Shown in pieces: positions 1 through 8,928 of a DNA stretch of 44,033 nucleotides. This DNA comes from an uncultured Prevotellaceae bacterium. Its GTDB lineage: Bacteria > Bacteroidota > Bacteroidia > Bacteroidales > Bacteroidaceae. Both the position numbers and the translations under genes were made by a program. Below the pieces are notes generated by a model. It saw only the letters and a list, made by a program, of their open reading frames with translations, had not been told where the DNA came from and did not search any database. The stretch lies in assembly GCA_946185485.1 (NCBI GenBank), contig CAMHJQ010000025.1:1-44033 (forward strand), read 5' to 3'. Each line of letters starts with the position of its first letter. Within the stretch, counting starts at the first letter, position 1.

Positions 1-631
1 CGTCAGCATCGGGCTTGAAACCAAGGCAGAGCTCTGCATCCTCCTCGTTACCAATACATACGTCAACATACTTCATCAGGGGACGCATGATGCTGATAGC
101 CTTCTCGGAGGTCCACAGCTTCTTGCGGAAGTTCAGGTCGACAGAAACGGTCACGCCGTGACGCTTGGCAGCCTCACAAGCCAACTTGGTCAGCTCGGCA
201 GCCTTGTCGGAAATAGCGGGCGTGATGCCAGACCAGTGGAACCAGGCAGCACCCTCCATGATAGCGTCGAAGTCGAAATCCTTGGGGTCAGCCTCTGCAA
301 TAGAACTGTGAGCACGGTCGTAGATGACCTTCGAGGGACGCATCGAGGCACCTGTCTCGGCATAGTACAGACCAACGCGGTCACCACCACGGGCGATGAA
401 CTGCGTGTTGACACCATAGCGGCGCAGGGCGTTGACAGCAATCTGACCAATCTCATGCTTGGGCAGTTTCGATACGAAATAAGCCTCGTGGCCATAGTTT
501 GCCACGCTGACAGCTACGTTAGCCTCACCACCACCGGGGATGATGCGGAATGACTCACTCTGGATGAAACGATCGTTGCCCATAGGCGACAGGCGGAGCA
601 TAATCTCGCCTAAAGTTACAATTTTTGCCAT
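1..631 (-). CDS. kdgK: PfkB-family sugar kinase, probably 2-keto-3-deoxygluconate kinase (partial)
   Basis: The minus strand reads MAKIVTLGEIMLRLSPMG from an ATG at 629-631 and stays open to the window edge, giving 210 residues of the N-terminal part; the C-terminal half with the kinase DxGAGD motif lies outside. The PGGGEANVAVSVANYG segment is the PfkB signature near the sugar pocket, and the sequence continues with the expected alternating Rossmann-like strands (WFHWSGITPAIS, VSVDLNFRKKLW, CIGNEEDAEL). The opening and the DLNFRKKLW segment resemble KdgK enzymes, which phosphorylate 2-keto-3-deoxygluconate to KDPG in hexuronate breakdown. Ribokinase or fructokinase remain possible because substrate residues are partly missing. 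A good promoter lies 46 bases upstream. Confidence 0.75.
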   Translation of the reverse strand, partial: MAKIVTLGEIMLRLSPMGNDRFIQSESFRIIPGGGEANVAVSVANYGHEAYFVSKLPKHEIGQIAVNALRRYGVNTQFIARGGDRVGLYYAETGASMRPSKVIYDRAHSSIAEADPKDFDFDAIMEGAAWFHWSGITPAISDKAAELTKLACEAAKRHGVTVSVDLNFRKKLWTSEKAISIMRPLMKYVDVCIGNEEDAELCLGFKPDAD

Positions 632-676
632 TTGTTTTAGTATTACAATTAATAAATGATATTCGTAATCTGGCTA

Positions 677-706
677 CAAAGTTAAAACTTTTTTTTTGAA
701 CGGCAA
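677..706 (-). promoter_or_regulatory. Bacteroidetes-type promoter of the PfkB kinase gene
   Basis: On the minus strand TAACTTTG (677-684) fits the -7 consensus TAnnTTTG, and a TTG (704-706) lies 19 bases further upstream as the -33 element. Transcription would start about 40 bases before the kinase ATG at 631. Confidence 0.65.
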
Positions 707-751
707 AATATTCTATCAAAAATAATCAGAAAACCTCCGTAAACGTTTTAA

Positions 752-2038
752 TTATCGTTGGCATGAAATGGTGACGACCTCGCGGGTGGCGTCAGTAACA
801 GCAGCACGGTGGTCGGTACGGAGCCCTACTAACCAGACGATGCGGTCCTGAGCATCGACGACGACCAACTGACGACGCTTCTCGAAGAGGTTCATCTTCA
901 GGTCGGTCATCAAATCGCTCAACAACTTTTTGCCCTTCATGCCGTAGGGCTGCATCCAGTCACCTCGCTCTACGCGGCGGACGGTCAAAGGAAAGCAGAC
1001 TTTCTCGGCATCTAATGTGGCCGTAAATGGTTCCTTTGACACGTAAACAGCAGATTTATAGACCTTAAAGCGGTTTTCTTCATTTAAAATATATGTTCCT
1101 TCCTCGGGAATACGGAGTGCTTTTAGCGGTTTCAACGAGGGTTCTACCAGCAGATGGCCACGATCTGAAAGCACGTCGTAGCCCAAGGTTGAGGATATCA
1201 CCCTGCCCGTGTCGGCAAGCAGCAGCTGGTGTACCTGACTGCCGTTGAAACCAAAGTTTTTAAGCCATTCAAAGACTATATATTCACTTGAGCCGTATTT
1301 GTCTAAGTCTCTTAAATTAAGTACTCTACGATCTCGATACATATTAACTAAAGCATCCAATACCATTTGCGCCTCTTTTGCGTTCTCGGCCATCCGACAG
1401 ATGTTTTCGGAAACGGCAGGATTGAGTTTGCGTAGCAATGGCAGCACCTGCAGGCGCATCTTGTTTCTCAGCACATCGGCCTCGAGGTTGGTACTGTCTG
1501 TCACGTAAGTCTGTCCCCGCTCTGCCAGGTAGGCTTCTATCTCTGCCCTAGACACGCATAGCAGTGGGCGCAGCACACGTCCGTTCCGTGGCTGGATGCC
1601 CGTCAACCCGCGCAGTCCCGTACCACGAACCATATTCAGTAGTACCGTTTCCACCAGGTCGTCGCTATGATGAGCCACGCAGACACCTTCCGCCCCTATA
1701 TCGTCGCACAACTGGTCGAACCAACGGTAACGCAGTTCACGGGCAGCCATCTCGATGCTCACCTGATGCAGTTTAGCATATTCGTGGGTGTCGAAATGTG
1801 CACGATGGAGTTCTACGCCTAACTCTCTGCACAGCTCGACGCAAAAGCGTTCGTCCCTGTCGGACTCTTCGCCGCGAAGATGGAAATTGCAATGTGCGGC
1901 ATGCACATTATAGCCTGCTTCCTTTAATAGCAGAAGCAGGGCAACACTATCTGCACCTCCGCTTAAAGCAACAAGATACAATCCACTCTCTTTAAGCAGC
2001 TTATTACGTTGAATATATTGCTCTACCTTACTCCACAT
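752..2038 (-). CDS. tilS: tRNA(Ile)-lysidine synthase TilS
   Basis: A 428-residue protein that adenylates and modifies C34 of the CAU tRNA-Ile with lysine, switching it from Met to Ile decoding; an essential cytoplasmic enzyme. The PP-loop ATP-binding motif SGGADS is at residues about 27-32, followed by the HCNFHLRGEESDRDE segment and the VAHHSDDLVETVLLNMVRGTGLRGL block typical of TilS. The C-terminal part contains the TilS C-terminal domain (RGDWMQPYGMKGKKLLSDLMTD). The length is normal for Bacteroidetes. Its start overlaps the 3' end of the upstream rlmI gene by 11 bases, so the two are translationally coupled in one minus-strand operon. Confidence 0.95.
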   Translation of the reverse strand: MWSKVEQYIQRNKLLKESGLYLVALSGGADSVALLLLLKEAGYNVHAAHCNFHLRGEESDRDERFCVELCRELGVELHRAHFDTHEYAKLHQVSIEMAARELRYRWFDQLCDDIGAEGVCVAHHSDDLVETVLLNMVRGTGLRGLTGIQPRNGRVLRPLLCVSRAEIEAYLAERGQTYVTDSTNLEADVLRNKMRLQVLPLLRKLNPAVSENICRMAENAKEAQMVLDALVNMYRDRRVLNLRDLDKYGSSEYIVFEWLKNFGFNGSQVHQLLLADTGRVISSTLGYDVLSDRGHLLVEPSLKPLKALRIPEEGTYILNEENRFKVYKSAVYVSKEPFTATLDAEKVCFPLTVRRVERGDWMQPYGMKGKKLLSDLMTDLKMNLFEKRRQLVVVDAQDRIVWLVGLRTDHRAAVTDATREVVTISCQR

Positions 2039-3290
2039 AGAGCACCAGTCCCTTCAGATATTCTCCTTCGGGATGATAGATGTTGATGGGGTGGTCGGCA
2101 GGCTGGTGCAGCTGATGCAGGATGCGCACCTTGCGCTTGGCCAGGGCTGCTGCAGTGAAGACGGCGTTGCGGAAATGGTCCTTGGTAACCACCTGCGAAC
2201 AGGAGAACGTAAAGAGGATGCCACCACGCTCTATCTTCTCAAAGGCCTTTTGGTTGAGTCGCGTATACCCCTTCAAGGCATTGTGCAGGGCACCCCGGTG
2301 CTTGGCAAAGGCCGGCGGGTCAAGGATGATGAGGTCGTAACTTGGGGCGACGGCCGAGGAAGGTTGGCCGTTGGCCGACGTAGGCTGGCCGATGCGCTCC
2401 AGGAACTTGAAGGCATCCTCGCAGAAGGCCTCATGGCGTGGGTCGCCGGGGAAGTTGAGTGCCACGTTCTGCTTGGTCAGCTCAATGGCTTTGGCCGAGC
2501 TGTCAACGCTGTGCACCAGTTCGGCACCGCCGCGCATGGCATAGAACGAGAAGCCACCTGTATAGCAGAACATGTTCAGCACACGCTTGCCCTTGGCAAA
2601 GTGCTCCAGCAAGGAACGGTTCTCGCGCTGGTCGACAAAGAATCCTGTCTTCTGGCCTTTCAGCCAGTCGACACGGAACTTCAGGCCGTTCTCCATGGCC
2701 ACGTTGTCGTCGCTACCGCCATACAAGAATCCGTTCTTCAACACCTCATCGGTGTCGAAGTGTGGCGTTGCATTCATGTCGTCAGCCGTCATGAACGGCA
2801 GCGTTGTCTCGCTCTTATAATAAATATGTGAAATACGCGATTCCATCACGGCAGCCAACGCTTGAGCTATCTCCTTGCGACACAGGTGCATACCGATGGA
2901 ATGGGCCTGCATGACAGCCGTCTGGCCGTAGACGTCGATGATCAGTCCCGGCAGGTGGTCGCCTTCGCCATGCACCAGTCGGTAGGTATTGTTGTTGGGA
3001 TTGTCGGCAATGCCAATGGCCTGTCGCATCTGCAGGGCAGATTGCAGGCGGGAGGTCCAGAACTCGCCGTCGATGGGCACGTCGGAGAATGTCAGCACAC
3101 GGACGGCAATGGAACCCTCCTGATAGTGTCCGACGGCAATAAATTCGCCTGTATGTGTCACCACACGCACCACTTCGCCCTCGCTGACACCTTCGTCTAT
3201 GTGGGCTATGGCACCCGAAAACACCCATGGATGGAACCTGCGCAGACTCTCATCCTTACCTTTACGCAGCTGTACTTGTCTCATTTTCAT
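2028..3290 (-). CDS. rlmI: Class I SAM-dependent rRNA methyltransferase, RlmI-like
   Basis: A 420-residue RlmI/RlmK-type enzyme, predicted to make 5-methylcytosine in 23S rRNA. The N-terminal PUA domain starts with the usual VQLRKGKDESLRRFHPWVFSGAI. The catalytic Rossmann part has the SAM motif VLNMFCYTGGFSFYAMRGGA, the acidic motif DSSAKAIE and the DLIILDPPAFAKHR motif, followed by FTFSCSQVV with the cysteine expected of m5C methyltransferases. The start overlaps the upstream exonuclease gene by 29 bases; a second Met at residue 3 would be an equally possible start. The operon order exonuclease-rlmI-tilS brings together nucleic-acid maintenance and modification functions. Confidence 0.9.
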   Translation of the reverse strand: MKMRQVQLRKGKDESLRRFHPWVFSGAIAHIDEGVSEGEVVRVVTHTGEFIAVGHYQEGSIAVRVLTFSDVPIDGEFWTSRLQSALQMRQAIGIADNPNNNTYRLVHGEGDHLPGLIIDVYGQTAVMQAHSIGMHLCRKEIAQALAAVMESRISHIYYKSETTLPFMTADDMNATPHFDTDEVLKNGFLYGGSDDNVAMENGLKFRVDWLKGQKTGFFVDQRENRSLLEHFAKGKRVLNMFCYTGGFSFYAMRGGAELVHSVDSSAKAIELTKQNVALNFPGDPRHEAFCEDAFKFLERIGQPTSANGQPSSAVAPSYDLIILDPPAFAKHRGALHNALKGYTRLNQKAFEKIERGGILFTFSCSQVVTKDHFRNAVFTAAALAKRKVRILHQLHQPADHPINIYHPEGEYLKGLVLYVE

Positions 3291-3903
3291 CCACTTTTAT
3301 TAATTCGTAATCACCTGTCTGCTCCAGTCGCATCAGTTCCTCATAGAGCATGATGCACGACCAGGCATCCGTTGCTGCATAGCCCTTCTGCTTGTCGTTC
3401 AGGATGTCTGACTCCCAGTTGGTCAGTTGCTGGCGCTTGGAAATCTTCCGCCCGAAAAAGTTGGCATAGAGTTTCTGCAGACTCAAGTCCTCGACACCGA
3501 TTTCGCTCACATGCTGCTGGAGGTCGATGAAACGGCCTGTTTTAAACTCTCCCAGCCGGTGCAACTGCTGCAGGTCGTCGTTTAGTGACAGTCCCACCTT
3601 GGGCACCGTCGTGTCTTCCAGCAGCCGCTTTACTGAAGGTGAAAGCCCCAGATGGTTCAGGCGGAAGAGGAAGCAGACGTCATGACTCGACACCTGCATG
3701 AGTGCCACTTGGTGCATCGGTCCTTTGCGGAAGTTAGGCCGCGTCTCGGTGTCGATGCCCAGTATGGGCTGTGCCAACAGGTAGCGCACGGCTTTCTCTG
3801 CGTCTTTTTCCGTCAGAATCACGACGATGCGCCCCTCGAAAAGCACCTGCGGCAGGGTGCCAATCAGACTCTTGTCGTATTTGTTATAAATCGTTTTTTT
3901 CAT
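3262..3903 (-). CDS. 3'-5' exonuclease, DnaQ-like (RNase D / WRN-type)
   Basis: A 213-residue DEDDy-family exonuclease domain protein. Exo I is the IDTETRPNF segment (the two acidic residues), Exo II is VGLSLNDDLQQL, and Exo III is YAATDAWSCIMLYEEL with the Tyr and Asp of the DEDDy class. It would remove nucleotides from the 3' end of DNA or RNA using two metal ions; the true substrate is not known for this Bacteroidetes family. I chose the ATG at 3901-3903 (MKKTIYNKY) because two promoter-like elements sit just upstream and the longer reading frame would start inside the nearest one. It is first in the operon with rlmI and tilS. Confidence 0.85.
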   Translation of the reverse strand: MKKTIYNKYDKSLIGTLPQVLFEGRIVVILTEKDAEKAVRYLLAQPILGIDTETRPNFRKGPMHQVALMQVSSHDVCFLFRLNHLGLSPSVKRLLEDTTVPKVGLSLNDDLQQLHRLGEFKTGRFIDLQQHVSEIGVEDLSLQKLYANFFGRKISKRQQLTNWESDILNDKQKGYAATDAWSCIMLYEELMRLEQTGDYELIKVDENETSTAA

Positions 3904-3912
3904 TACAGGGTG

Positions 3913-3942
3913 CAAAGTTACGAAAAGTCGAGAGCAAAACAA
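3913..3942 (-). promoter_or_regulatory. Promoter P1 of the exonuclease-rlmI-tilS operon
   Basis: Minus-strand TAACTTTG (-7, 3913-3920) with TTG (-33, 3940-3942) at a 19-base spacing. The -7 element ends only nine bases before the chosen start codon, so the transcript would be almost leaderless. Confidence 0.6.
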
Positions 3943-3994
3943 AAGAATTTATTCTTTTTTTGCCGAGACGGAGTAAGTTCGCCATCTTTGATGG

Positions 3995-4024
3995 CAAAGT
4001 TACGAAAAAACGAGTGAAATGCAA
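3995..4024 (-). promoter_or_regulatory. Promoter P2, a near copy of P1
   Basis: A second minus-strand TAACTTTG (3995-4002) with TTG (4022-4024), again 19 bases apart, followed by the same GCAAAGTTACGAAAA core as P1. A third TAACTTTG lies at 4079-4086 but has no TTG at the right distance. Confidence 0.55.
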
Positions 4025-4140
4025 AAGAAAAGTCTTTTTCTTTTCATTTCCGAGTGACAGTAACCTCGCGCTATAGCGCAAAGTTAGTGAAATTAAATAA
4101 AAAAACGGCCTTTTTATGATGAAATCTAAGTTTTTCTTCG

Positions 4141-4148
4141 TAATTTTG
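4141..4148 (+). promoter_or_regulatory. -7 element for ftsK
   Basis: TAATTTTG matches TAnnTTTG and lies 25 bases before the ftsK ATG. No clear TTG -33 element is visible; a TATGATG sequence occupies that place. Confidence 0.5.
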
Positions 4149-4173
4149 CAATTCAATTTTATAATAACAGGCA

Positions 4174-6636
4174 ATGGCAAAGAAAAAAAGAACCAGTAAA
4201 TCAACCGAGAAGTCCGCTTCTTCTTTCGCAGAAGCCATCGGTTTAGACAAGATATTCTTCAATGAGCGGTTGAATTTTGTGATTGGCTTCCTCCTGCTTT
4301 TCGTGGCAGGCTATCTGATTTGGGCCTTTGTGTCCTACTTTTCCACAGGTAGCGTGGACCAGAGTATGATAGAATACCCTGAGGACGGCGAAGTGCTGAA
4401 CCAGAATGGTGAATTCCAGAACGCCTGCGGCTCCATCGGTGCCTATGCGTCGTGGTTTTTCATTAAGCGCTGTTTCGGCTTTGCGTCGTTTTTCGTTCCG
4501 CTGTTCATCCTGCTGCTTGCCGTCAACCTGATGCGCGCCTACAAGGTGAACCTGCTGAAATGGTTTATGTGCCTGACCATCTTGATGATATGGGCATCCA
4601 TCACGCTGGCCAAGTTCCTGACGCCATTCTTCACCGAGGCCTGCTTCAATCCCGGAGGCGACCACGGTATGGCTATCTGCCAGCAGATAGAAGGCTTCGT
4701 CGGCACACCCGGTCTGACTGCCTTCCTGGCGCTGACCGCCATCGCTTTCCTGACATACCTGAGCATGGAGACCATCATCATCATCCGCAAACTGTTCAAC
4801 CCGCTGCATTACCTGAAAAAGATTCCGATGACCATCAACGTGGGTGGCGGTGACAGTACGGACAACAACAGCATCAGCACACAGGAAGACCCCACCGTGT
4901 TTGACAATCCCCAGACGGAGGAAATAGAATTTCCAATAGACAACGACGGGTCCCAAAAACCTAAGGTAGCTGTTATTCAGACCGTTGATGACGCTGACGA
5001 CCATGCGGATGATGTCAAGAAAGACCAAGAGTTGGAAATGACCGTTGAGACGGGTGAAGCCGACGAGAAAGCCAAGGGCAAGAAGGTAGCTACTGACAAC
5101 TACGGTAGTCTGGACACCCCCTACGATCCCAAGCGCGACCTGGAGAACTACCACTATCCCACCCTCGACCTGCTGCAGAAGTACGAGAGCGACGGCAAGC
5201 CCTACATTGACATGCAGGAGCAGACGAACAACAAAAACCGCATCGTGGACGTGCTGCGTAACTTCGGTGTCGAAATCAGCAGCATCAAGGCAACGGTCGG
5301 TCCTACCATCACGCTTTATGAGATTACCCCTGCCCCAGGCGTCCGCATCTCCAAGATTCGAAACCTGGAGGACGACATCGCGCTGAGCCTCTCGGCGCTG
5401 GGCATCCGTATCATCGCCCCCATTCCCGGCAAGGGTACCATCGGTATCGAGGTGCCGAACGCCAAGCCCGCCACCGTCTCGATGGAATCCATCCTGAACT
5501 CGAAGAAGTTCCAGGAGTCGACCATGGAGCTGCCGTGCGCCGTGGGTAAGACTATCACCAACGAGGTCTTCATGTTCGACCTGGCCAAGGCTCCCCACCT
5601 GCTTGTTGCCGGTGCCACCGGTCAGGGTAAGTCGGTCGGTTTGAACGCTATCATCACCTCTTTATTATATAAGAAGCACCCCGCCGAGATGAAGATTGTG
5701 CTCGTTGACCCGAAGAAGGTGGAGTTCAGCGTCTACAGCAGCATCGAGAAGCACTTCCTGGCCAAGATTCCCGACGACGATGCCGAACCCATCATCACCG
5801 ACGTTACGAAGGTTATCCACACGCTGAACTCGCTGTGCAAGGAGATGGACATGCGCTACGACCTGCTGAAGATGGCCCAGGCCCGCAACATCAAGGAATA
5901 CAACAGGAAGTTCATCGACCGTCAGCTGAATCCCGAACACGGCCATAAGTACATGCCGTATATCGTCGTCGTCATCGACGAGTTCGGCGACCTCATCATG
6001 ACCGCCGGCAAGGAGGTAGAGCTGCCCATTGCCCGTATTGCCCAGCTGGCCCGTGCCGTCGGCATCCACATGATCATCGCTACCCAGCGTCCGACGACGA
6101 ACATCATCACGGGTACCATCAAGGCCAACTTCCCCAGCCGCATTGCCTTCAAGGTGTCGGCAGGTATCGACTCGAAGACCATCCTTGACCGTACCGGAGC
6201 CCAGCAGCTGGTAGGCCGCGGCGACATGCTCTACCTGAACGGTGGCGAACCTGTCCGCGTACAATGTGCCTTCGTCGACACGCCCGAGGTGGAGCGTATC
6301 AACAACTATATCTCGCAGCAGCAGGGTTACCTGTCAGCCTTCGAACTTCCCGAGCCAGACATGGGCGATGAGGATGGCGGTAGCGAGAGCCGCGACGTGG
6401 ACATGCAGCATCTGGACCCGATGTTTGAGGATGCCGCCCGGCTCATCGTTCGCGAACAGAGCGGTTCGACGAGCCTGATACAGCGTAAGTTCGCCATCGG
6501 CTACAACCGTGCCGGACGCCTGATGGACCAGTTAGAGAAGGCCGGCATCGTGGGTGCCGCCCACGGCTCGAAGCCCCGCGAGGTACTGATTATGGACGAG
6601 ACGAGCTTGGACAATCTTTTAGCACAATGGAGATGA
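4174..6636 (+). CDS. ftsK: DNA translocase FtsK
   Basis: An 820-residue FtsK/SpoIIIE protein that pumps chromosome ends through the division septum and helps dimer resolution at dif. The N-terminal part has four hydrophobic spans in roughly residues 30-200 (for example FVIGFLLLFVAGYLIWAF, LFILLLAVNLM). An acidic linker, shorter than in E. coli, covers about 225-300. The motor has the FtsK alpha segment (VGPTITLYEI), Walker A GATGQGKSVG, Walker B YIVVVIDEFGDLIM, and IATQRPTTNIITGTIKANFPSRIAFKV. The C-terminal gamma winged helix that reads KOPS-like sequences is SLIQRKFAIGYNRAGRLMDQLE. The length is normal for Bacteroidetes. Confidence 0.96.
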   Translation: MAKKKRTSKSTEKSASSFAEAIGLDKIFFNERLNFVIGFLLLFVAGYLIWAFVSYFSTGSVDQSMIEYPEDGEVLNQNGEFQNACGSIGAYASWFFIKRCFGFASFFVPLFILLLAVNLMRAYKVNLLKWFMCLTILMIWASITLAKFLTPFFTEACFNPGGDHGMAICQQIEGFVGTPGLTAFLALTAIAFLTYLSMETIIIIRKLFNPLHYLKKIPMTINVGGGDSTDNNSISTQEDPTVFDNPQTEEIEFPIDNDGSQKPKVAVIQTVDDADDHADDVKKDQELEMTVETGEADEKAKGKKVATDNYGSLDTPYDPKRDLENYHYPTLDLLQKYESDGKPYIDMQEQTNNKNRIVDVLRNFGVEISSIKATVGPTITLYEITPAPGVRISKIRNLEDDIALSLSALGIRIIAPIPGKGTIGIEVPNAKPATVSMESILNSKKFQESTMELPCAVGKTITNEVFMFDLAKAPHLLVAGATGQGKSVGLNAIITSLLYKKHPAEMKIVLVDPKKVEFSVYSSIEKHFLAKIPDDDAEPIITDVTKVIHTLNSLCKEMDMRYDLLKMAQARNIKEYNRKFIDRQLNPEHGHKYMPYIVVVIDEFGDLIMTAGKEVELPIARIAQLARAVGIHMIIATQRPTTNIITGTIKANFPSRIAFKVSAGIDSKTILDRTGAQQLVGRGDMLYLNGGEPVRVQCAFVDTPEVERINNYISQQQGYLSAFELPEPDMGDEDGGSESRDVDMQHLDPMFEDAARLIVREQSGSTSLIQRKFAIGYNRAGRLMDQLEKAGIVGAAHGSKPREVLIMDETSLDNLLAQWR

Positions 6637-6690
6637 TATGCGGGCTTTGCCCTAAATAAAAATAATAAATAATAAATAAACAAAGTAAAG

Positions 6691-7287
6691 ATGAAACCAC
6701 GTTATATTTTATCTTTTGTTTTATATTTTGCATTTAGCTTTGTGCATGCACAAAGCGCAAAAGAAGTGCTTGACAAGACGGCTGCTGCCGTGTCCAACAA
6801 GTCGGGCGTCACCTGCTCGTTTACCCTCAAGGGCGGGCAGATGAACGATAGCGGCACCATCAACATCAAGGGCCGCAAGTTTCAGGTAACGGTCCCCGAT
6901 GTCATGGTCTGGTTCGACGGCAAGACGCAATGGACCTATGTGAAGAAGAACGACGAGGTGAACGTGGCCAATCCCACGGAGGCTGAGATTCAGAACATCA
7001 ACCCCTACAACTTCATCTATATGTATAAGGACGGCTATACATACACCATGAAGAAGAAGAACGGCAGTTTTGAGGTTCACCTGAAGGCCAAGGGCAACAA
7101 GGGTCTCCGCGAGATGTATGTCACCATCAATTCCAAGACGTATATCCCGTCGCAGATTCGTATCCACCACAAGAAAGGCTGGAACACCATCGACATCCGC
7201 GACTTCAAGAAAGCCAACCTGTCCGATGCCATCTTCCGCTTCAACTCCAAGGACTTCCCCACGGCAGAGGTTATTGATCTGAGGTAA
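6691..7287 (+). CDS. lolA: LolA-like outer-membrane lipoprotein carrier protein
   Basis: A 198-residue exported protein. Residues 1-20 form a Sec signal peptide ending at HAQ|SAKEVL. The mature part is a single LolA-type half-barrel: SGVTCSFTLKGG, GRKFQVTVPDVMVWFDGKTQWTY and NEVNVANPTEAEIQNINPYNFIYMYKDGY are the strands and the conserved WFDGKTQW turn of the family. LolA shuttles lipoproteins across the periplasm to the outer membrane. Bacteroidetes often carry several LolA-like proteins, so the exact client is not certain. It follows ftsK by 54 bases in the same direction, a common pairing in Bacteroidales, and is likely cotranscribed. Confidence 0.85.
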   Translation: MKPRYILSFVLYFAFSFVHAQSAKEVLDKTAAAVSNKSGVTCSFTLKGGQMNDSGTINIKGRKFQVTVPDVMVWFDGKTQWTYVKKNDEVNVANPTEAEIQNINPYNFIYMYKDGYTYTMKKKNGSFEVHLKAKGNKGLREMYVTINSKTYIPSQIRIHHKKGWNTIDIRDFKKANLSDAIFRFNSKDFPTAEVIDLR

Positions 7288-7325
7288 AAGGTGAACTATG
7301 CCCCATAAACTATGAACTGTGAACG

Positions 7326-8822
7326 ATGAACCGATTGAAACTCTTTTTCCTGTTAAGGAAGAATACGAAACTCAGTGAGAAACGCAACCCGATGTTCGAG
7401 GCCAACCAGTATGGCAAGTTCTTCGGGTACCTCACGGTGGGCATCCTGTCCATTGAGTTTATAGCCCTCGGCACGTTCCTCGGATGGATAGCCGCCAAGG
7501 AGGATGAACCTCAGCTGTTGCTCTACGCCATGCCGTTGATCCTGATTCTCGACTTCGGCATGCGCTTCATGACCCAGCAGACACCGATGATGCTGGTCAA
7601 GCCCTACCTGCTGACACCCATCAGCAAATATGCCGCCATCGACTGTTTCCTGGTCCAGCAGGTATTGGACCTCGGCAACCTCGTGTGGATGACATTCTTC
7701 TTGCCCTATGTCTTCATCGTCTGGTGTGGCGGACTCACCATCTGGGCGGCATTGGGCTTGCTGGTGCTGCTTCACCTGATGGTAGTCGTCAACAGCCAAT
7801 GGTACCTGCTGGTGCGCACGCTTGTCAACCAGAGTATGTGGTGGTGGCTGCTGCCTGCCGTTTTCTACGGCGTGCTGATACTGCCCCTTTTCGTGCTGCC
7901 CGACGACATCGGTGAGAAAGTATTCGATTTCATCGGCGAAAGAATCCTTGAACCCTACGCCTTCTCGTGGTGGACGTTCCTGCTCTTCGCCGTACTCTTC
8001 ATCGTGCTCTTTGCCGTCAACCGCCATCTCCAGATGCACCTCATCTACGATGAAATCGGCAAAAATGAAAAAAGCAAGCTGAAGCATGTCTCGGAGTTCA
8101 AGTCTTTGGAACGCTTTGGTCAGATAGGCGAATACCTGAAGCTGGAAATCAAGAGTACCATGCGCAACAAGGCCATCCGCTCCCGCTTCATCCAGGGCGT
8201 GTGCTTAATCACTTTCTTCTCGCTGATGATAGCCTTCACCAGCGTCTACAACTCGTCGTTCGAGCGCAACTTCTTTTGTCTATACGCTTTTGTTTTCTTC
8301 GGCGCCGTCAACCTCACCAAGGTGATGTGTCCTGAAGGCAACTATATCGACCTGCTGATGGTGCACGAGGAGAACATCCTCACCCTGCTCCGCGCCAAGT
8401 ACTACTACTATTGCTGCATTCTGGTGCTACCGCTGGTATTCACCCTGATACCCGTGTTTACAGGCAAGTTCTCGCTGCTCATGGTGCTGGCCTACCTCTT
8501 CACGGCAACAGGACCCGTCTACGCCCTGCTGTTCCAGATGGCCGTCTATAACAAGCAGACGCTGCCGCTGAACGAGAAGATCACGGGCAAGAACCAGATG
8601 GAGAATAAGTGGCAGGCCATCGTTTCCATGACCGCCATGTTTGTGCCCGTCATCGAGGTGCTCATCATCCAGGCCATCTTCGATGAAACCGTGGCTTACT
8701 GGATACTGTTACTGATTGGTTTGGGCCTTACCCTGACCGAGACCTACTGGATGCGCAACATCTACCAGCGCATGATGCGTCGCCGCTACAGCAACCTGGA
8801 GGGCTTCCATAGTACAAGGTAA
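7326..8822 (+). CDS. DUF5687 family multi-pass membrane protein
   Basis: A 498-residue polytopic membrane protein with about ten to twelve hydrophobic spans (for example GYLTVGILSIEFIALGTFLGWI, WWWLLPAVFYGVLILPLFVL, FSWWTFLLFAVLFIVLFAV, YWILLLIGLGLTLTETYW). The opening FLLRKNTKLSEKRNPMFEANQYGKFFGYL and the overall layout fit DUF5687, a Bacteroidetes family thought to be the permease part of an ABC-type exporter. No ATPase partner gene lies next to it here, so the partner must be elsewhere or absent. It is preceded by lolA at 38 bases and followed by rlmH at 106 bases on the same strand. Function unknown. Confidence 0.75.
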   Translation: MNRLKLFFLLRKNTKLSEKRNPMFEANQYGKFFGYLTVGILSIEFIALGTFLGWIAAKEDEPQLLLYAMPLILILDFGMRFMTQQTPMMLVKPYLLTPISKYAAIDCFLVQQVLDLGNLVWMTFFLPYVFIVWCGGLTIWAALGLLVLLHLMVVVNSQWYLLVRTLVNQSMWWWLLPAVFYGVLILPLFVLPDDIGEKVFDFIGERILEPYAFSWWTFLLFAVLFIVLFAVNRHLQMHLIYDEIGKNEKSKLKHVSEFKSLERFGQIGEYLKLEIKSTMRNKAIRSRFIQGVCLITFFSLMIAFTSVYNSSFERNFFCLYAFVFFGAVNLTKVMCPEGNYIDLLMVHEENILTLLRAKYYYYCCILVLPLVFTLIPVFTGKFSLLMVLAYLFTATGPVYALLFQMAVYNKQTLPLNEKITGKNQMENKWQAIVSMTAMFVPVIEVLIIQAIFDETVAYWILLLIGLGLTLTETYWMRNIYQRMMRRRYSNLEGFHSTR

Positions 8823-8928
8823 GTGAAGAGTGAAGAGTGAAGAATGGAAAGTGAAGAGTGAAGAATTTGCTACCGCTCTTTAGTAATCATAAAGTTCAAA
8901 GATCAAAGTTCAAAGTTCAAAGATCAAA
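8823..8928. repeat. Short imperfect tandem repeats between DUF5687 gene and rlmH
   Basis: Two runs of simple repeats: GTGAAGAGTGAAGA-type units from 8823 to about 8866, and AAAGTTCAAAGATC-type units from about 8890 to 8930. Such drifting 7-14-base repeats are frequent between Bacteroidales genes. The second run reaches the GTG start of rlmH. Confidence 0.7.

Noticed and set aside
4243..5598. A 451-residue frame opposite ftsK
   Set aside because: Antisense shadow of a clear FtsK gene with biased composition; same reason for the long frames opposite galM (36882-38012) and opposite the helicase gene (22149-23093).
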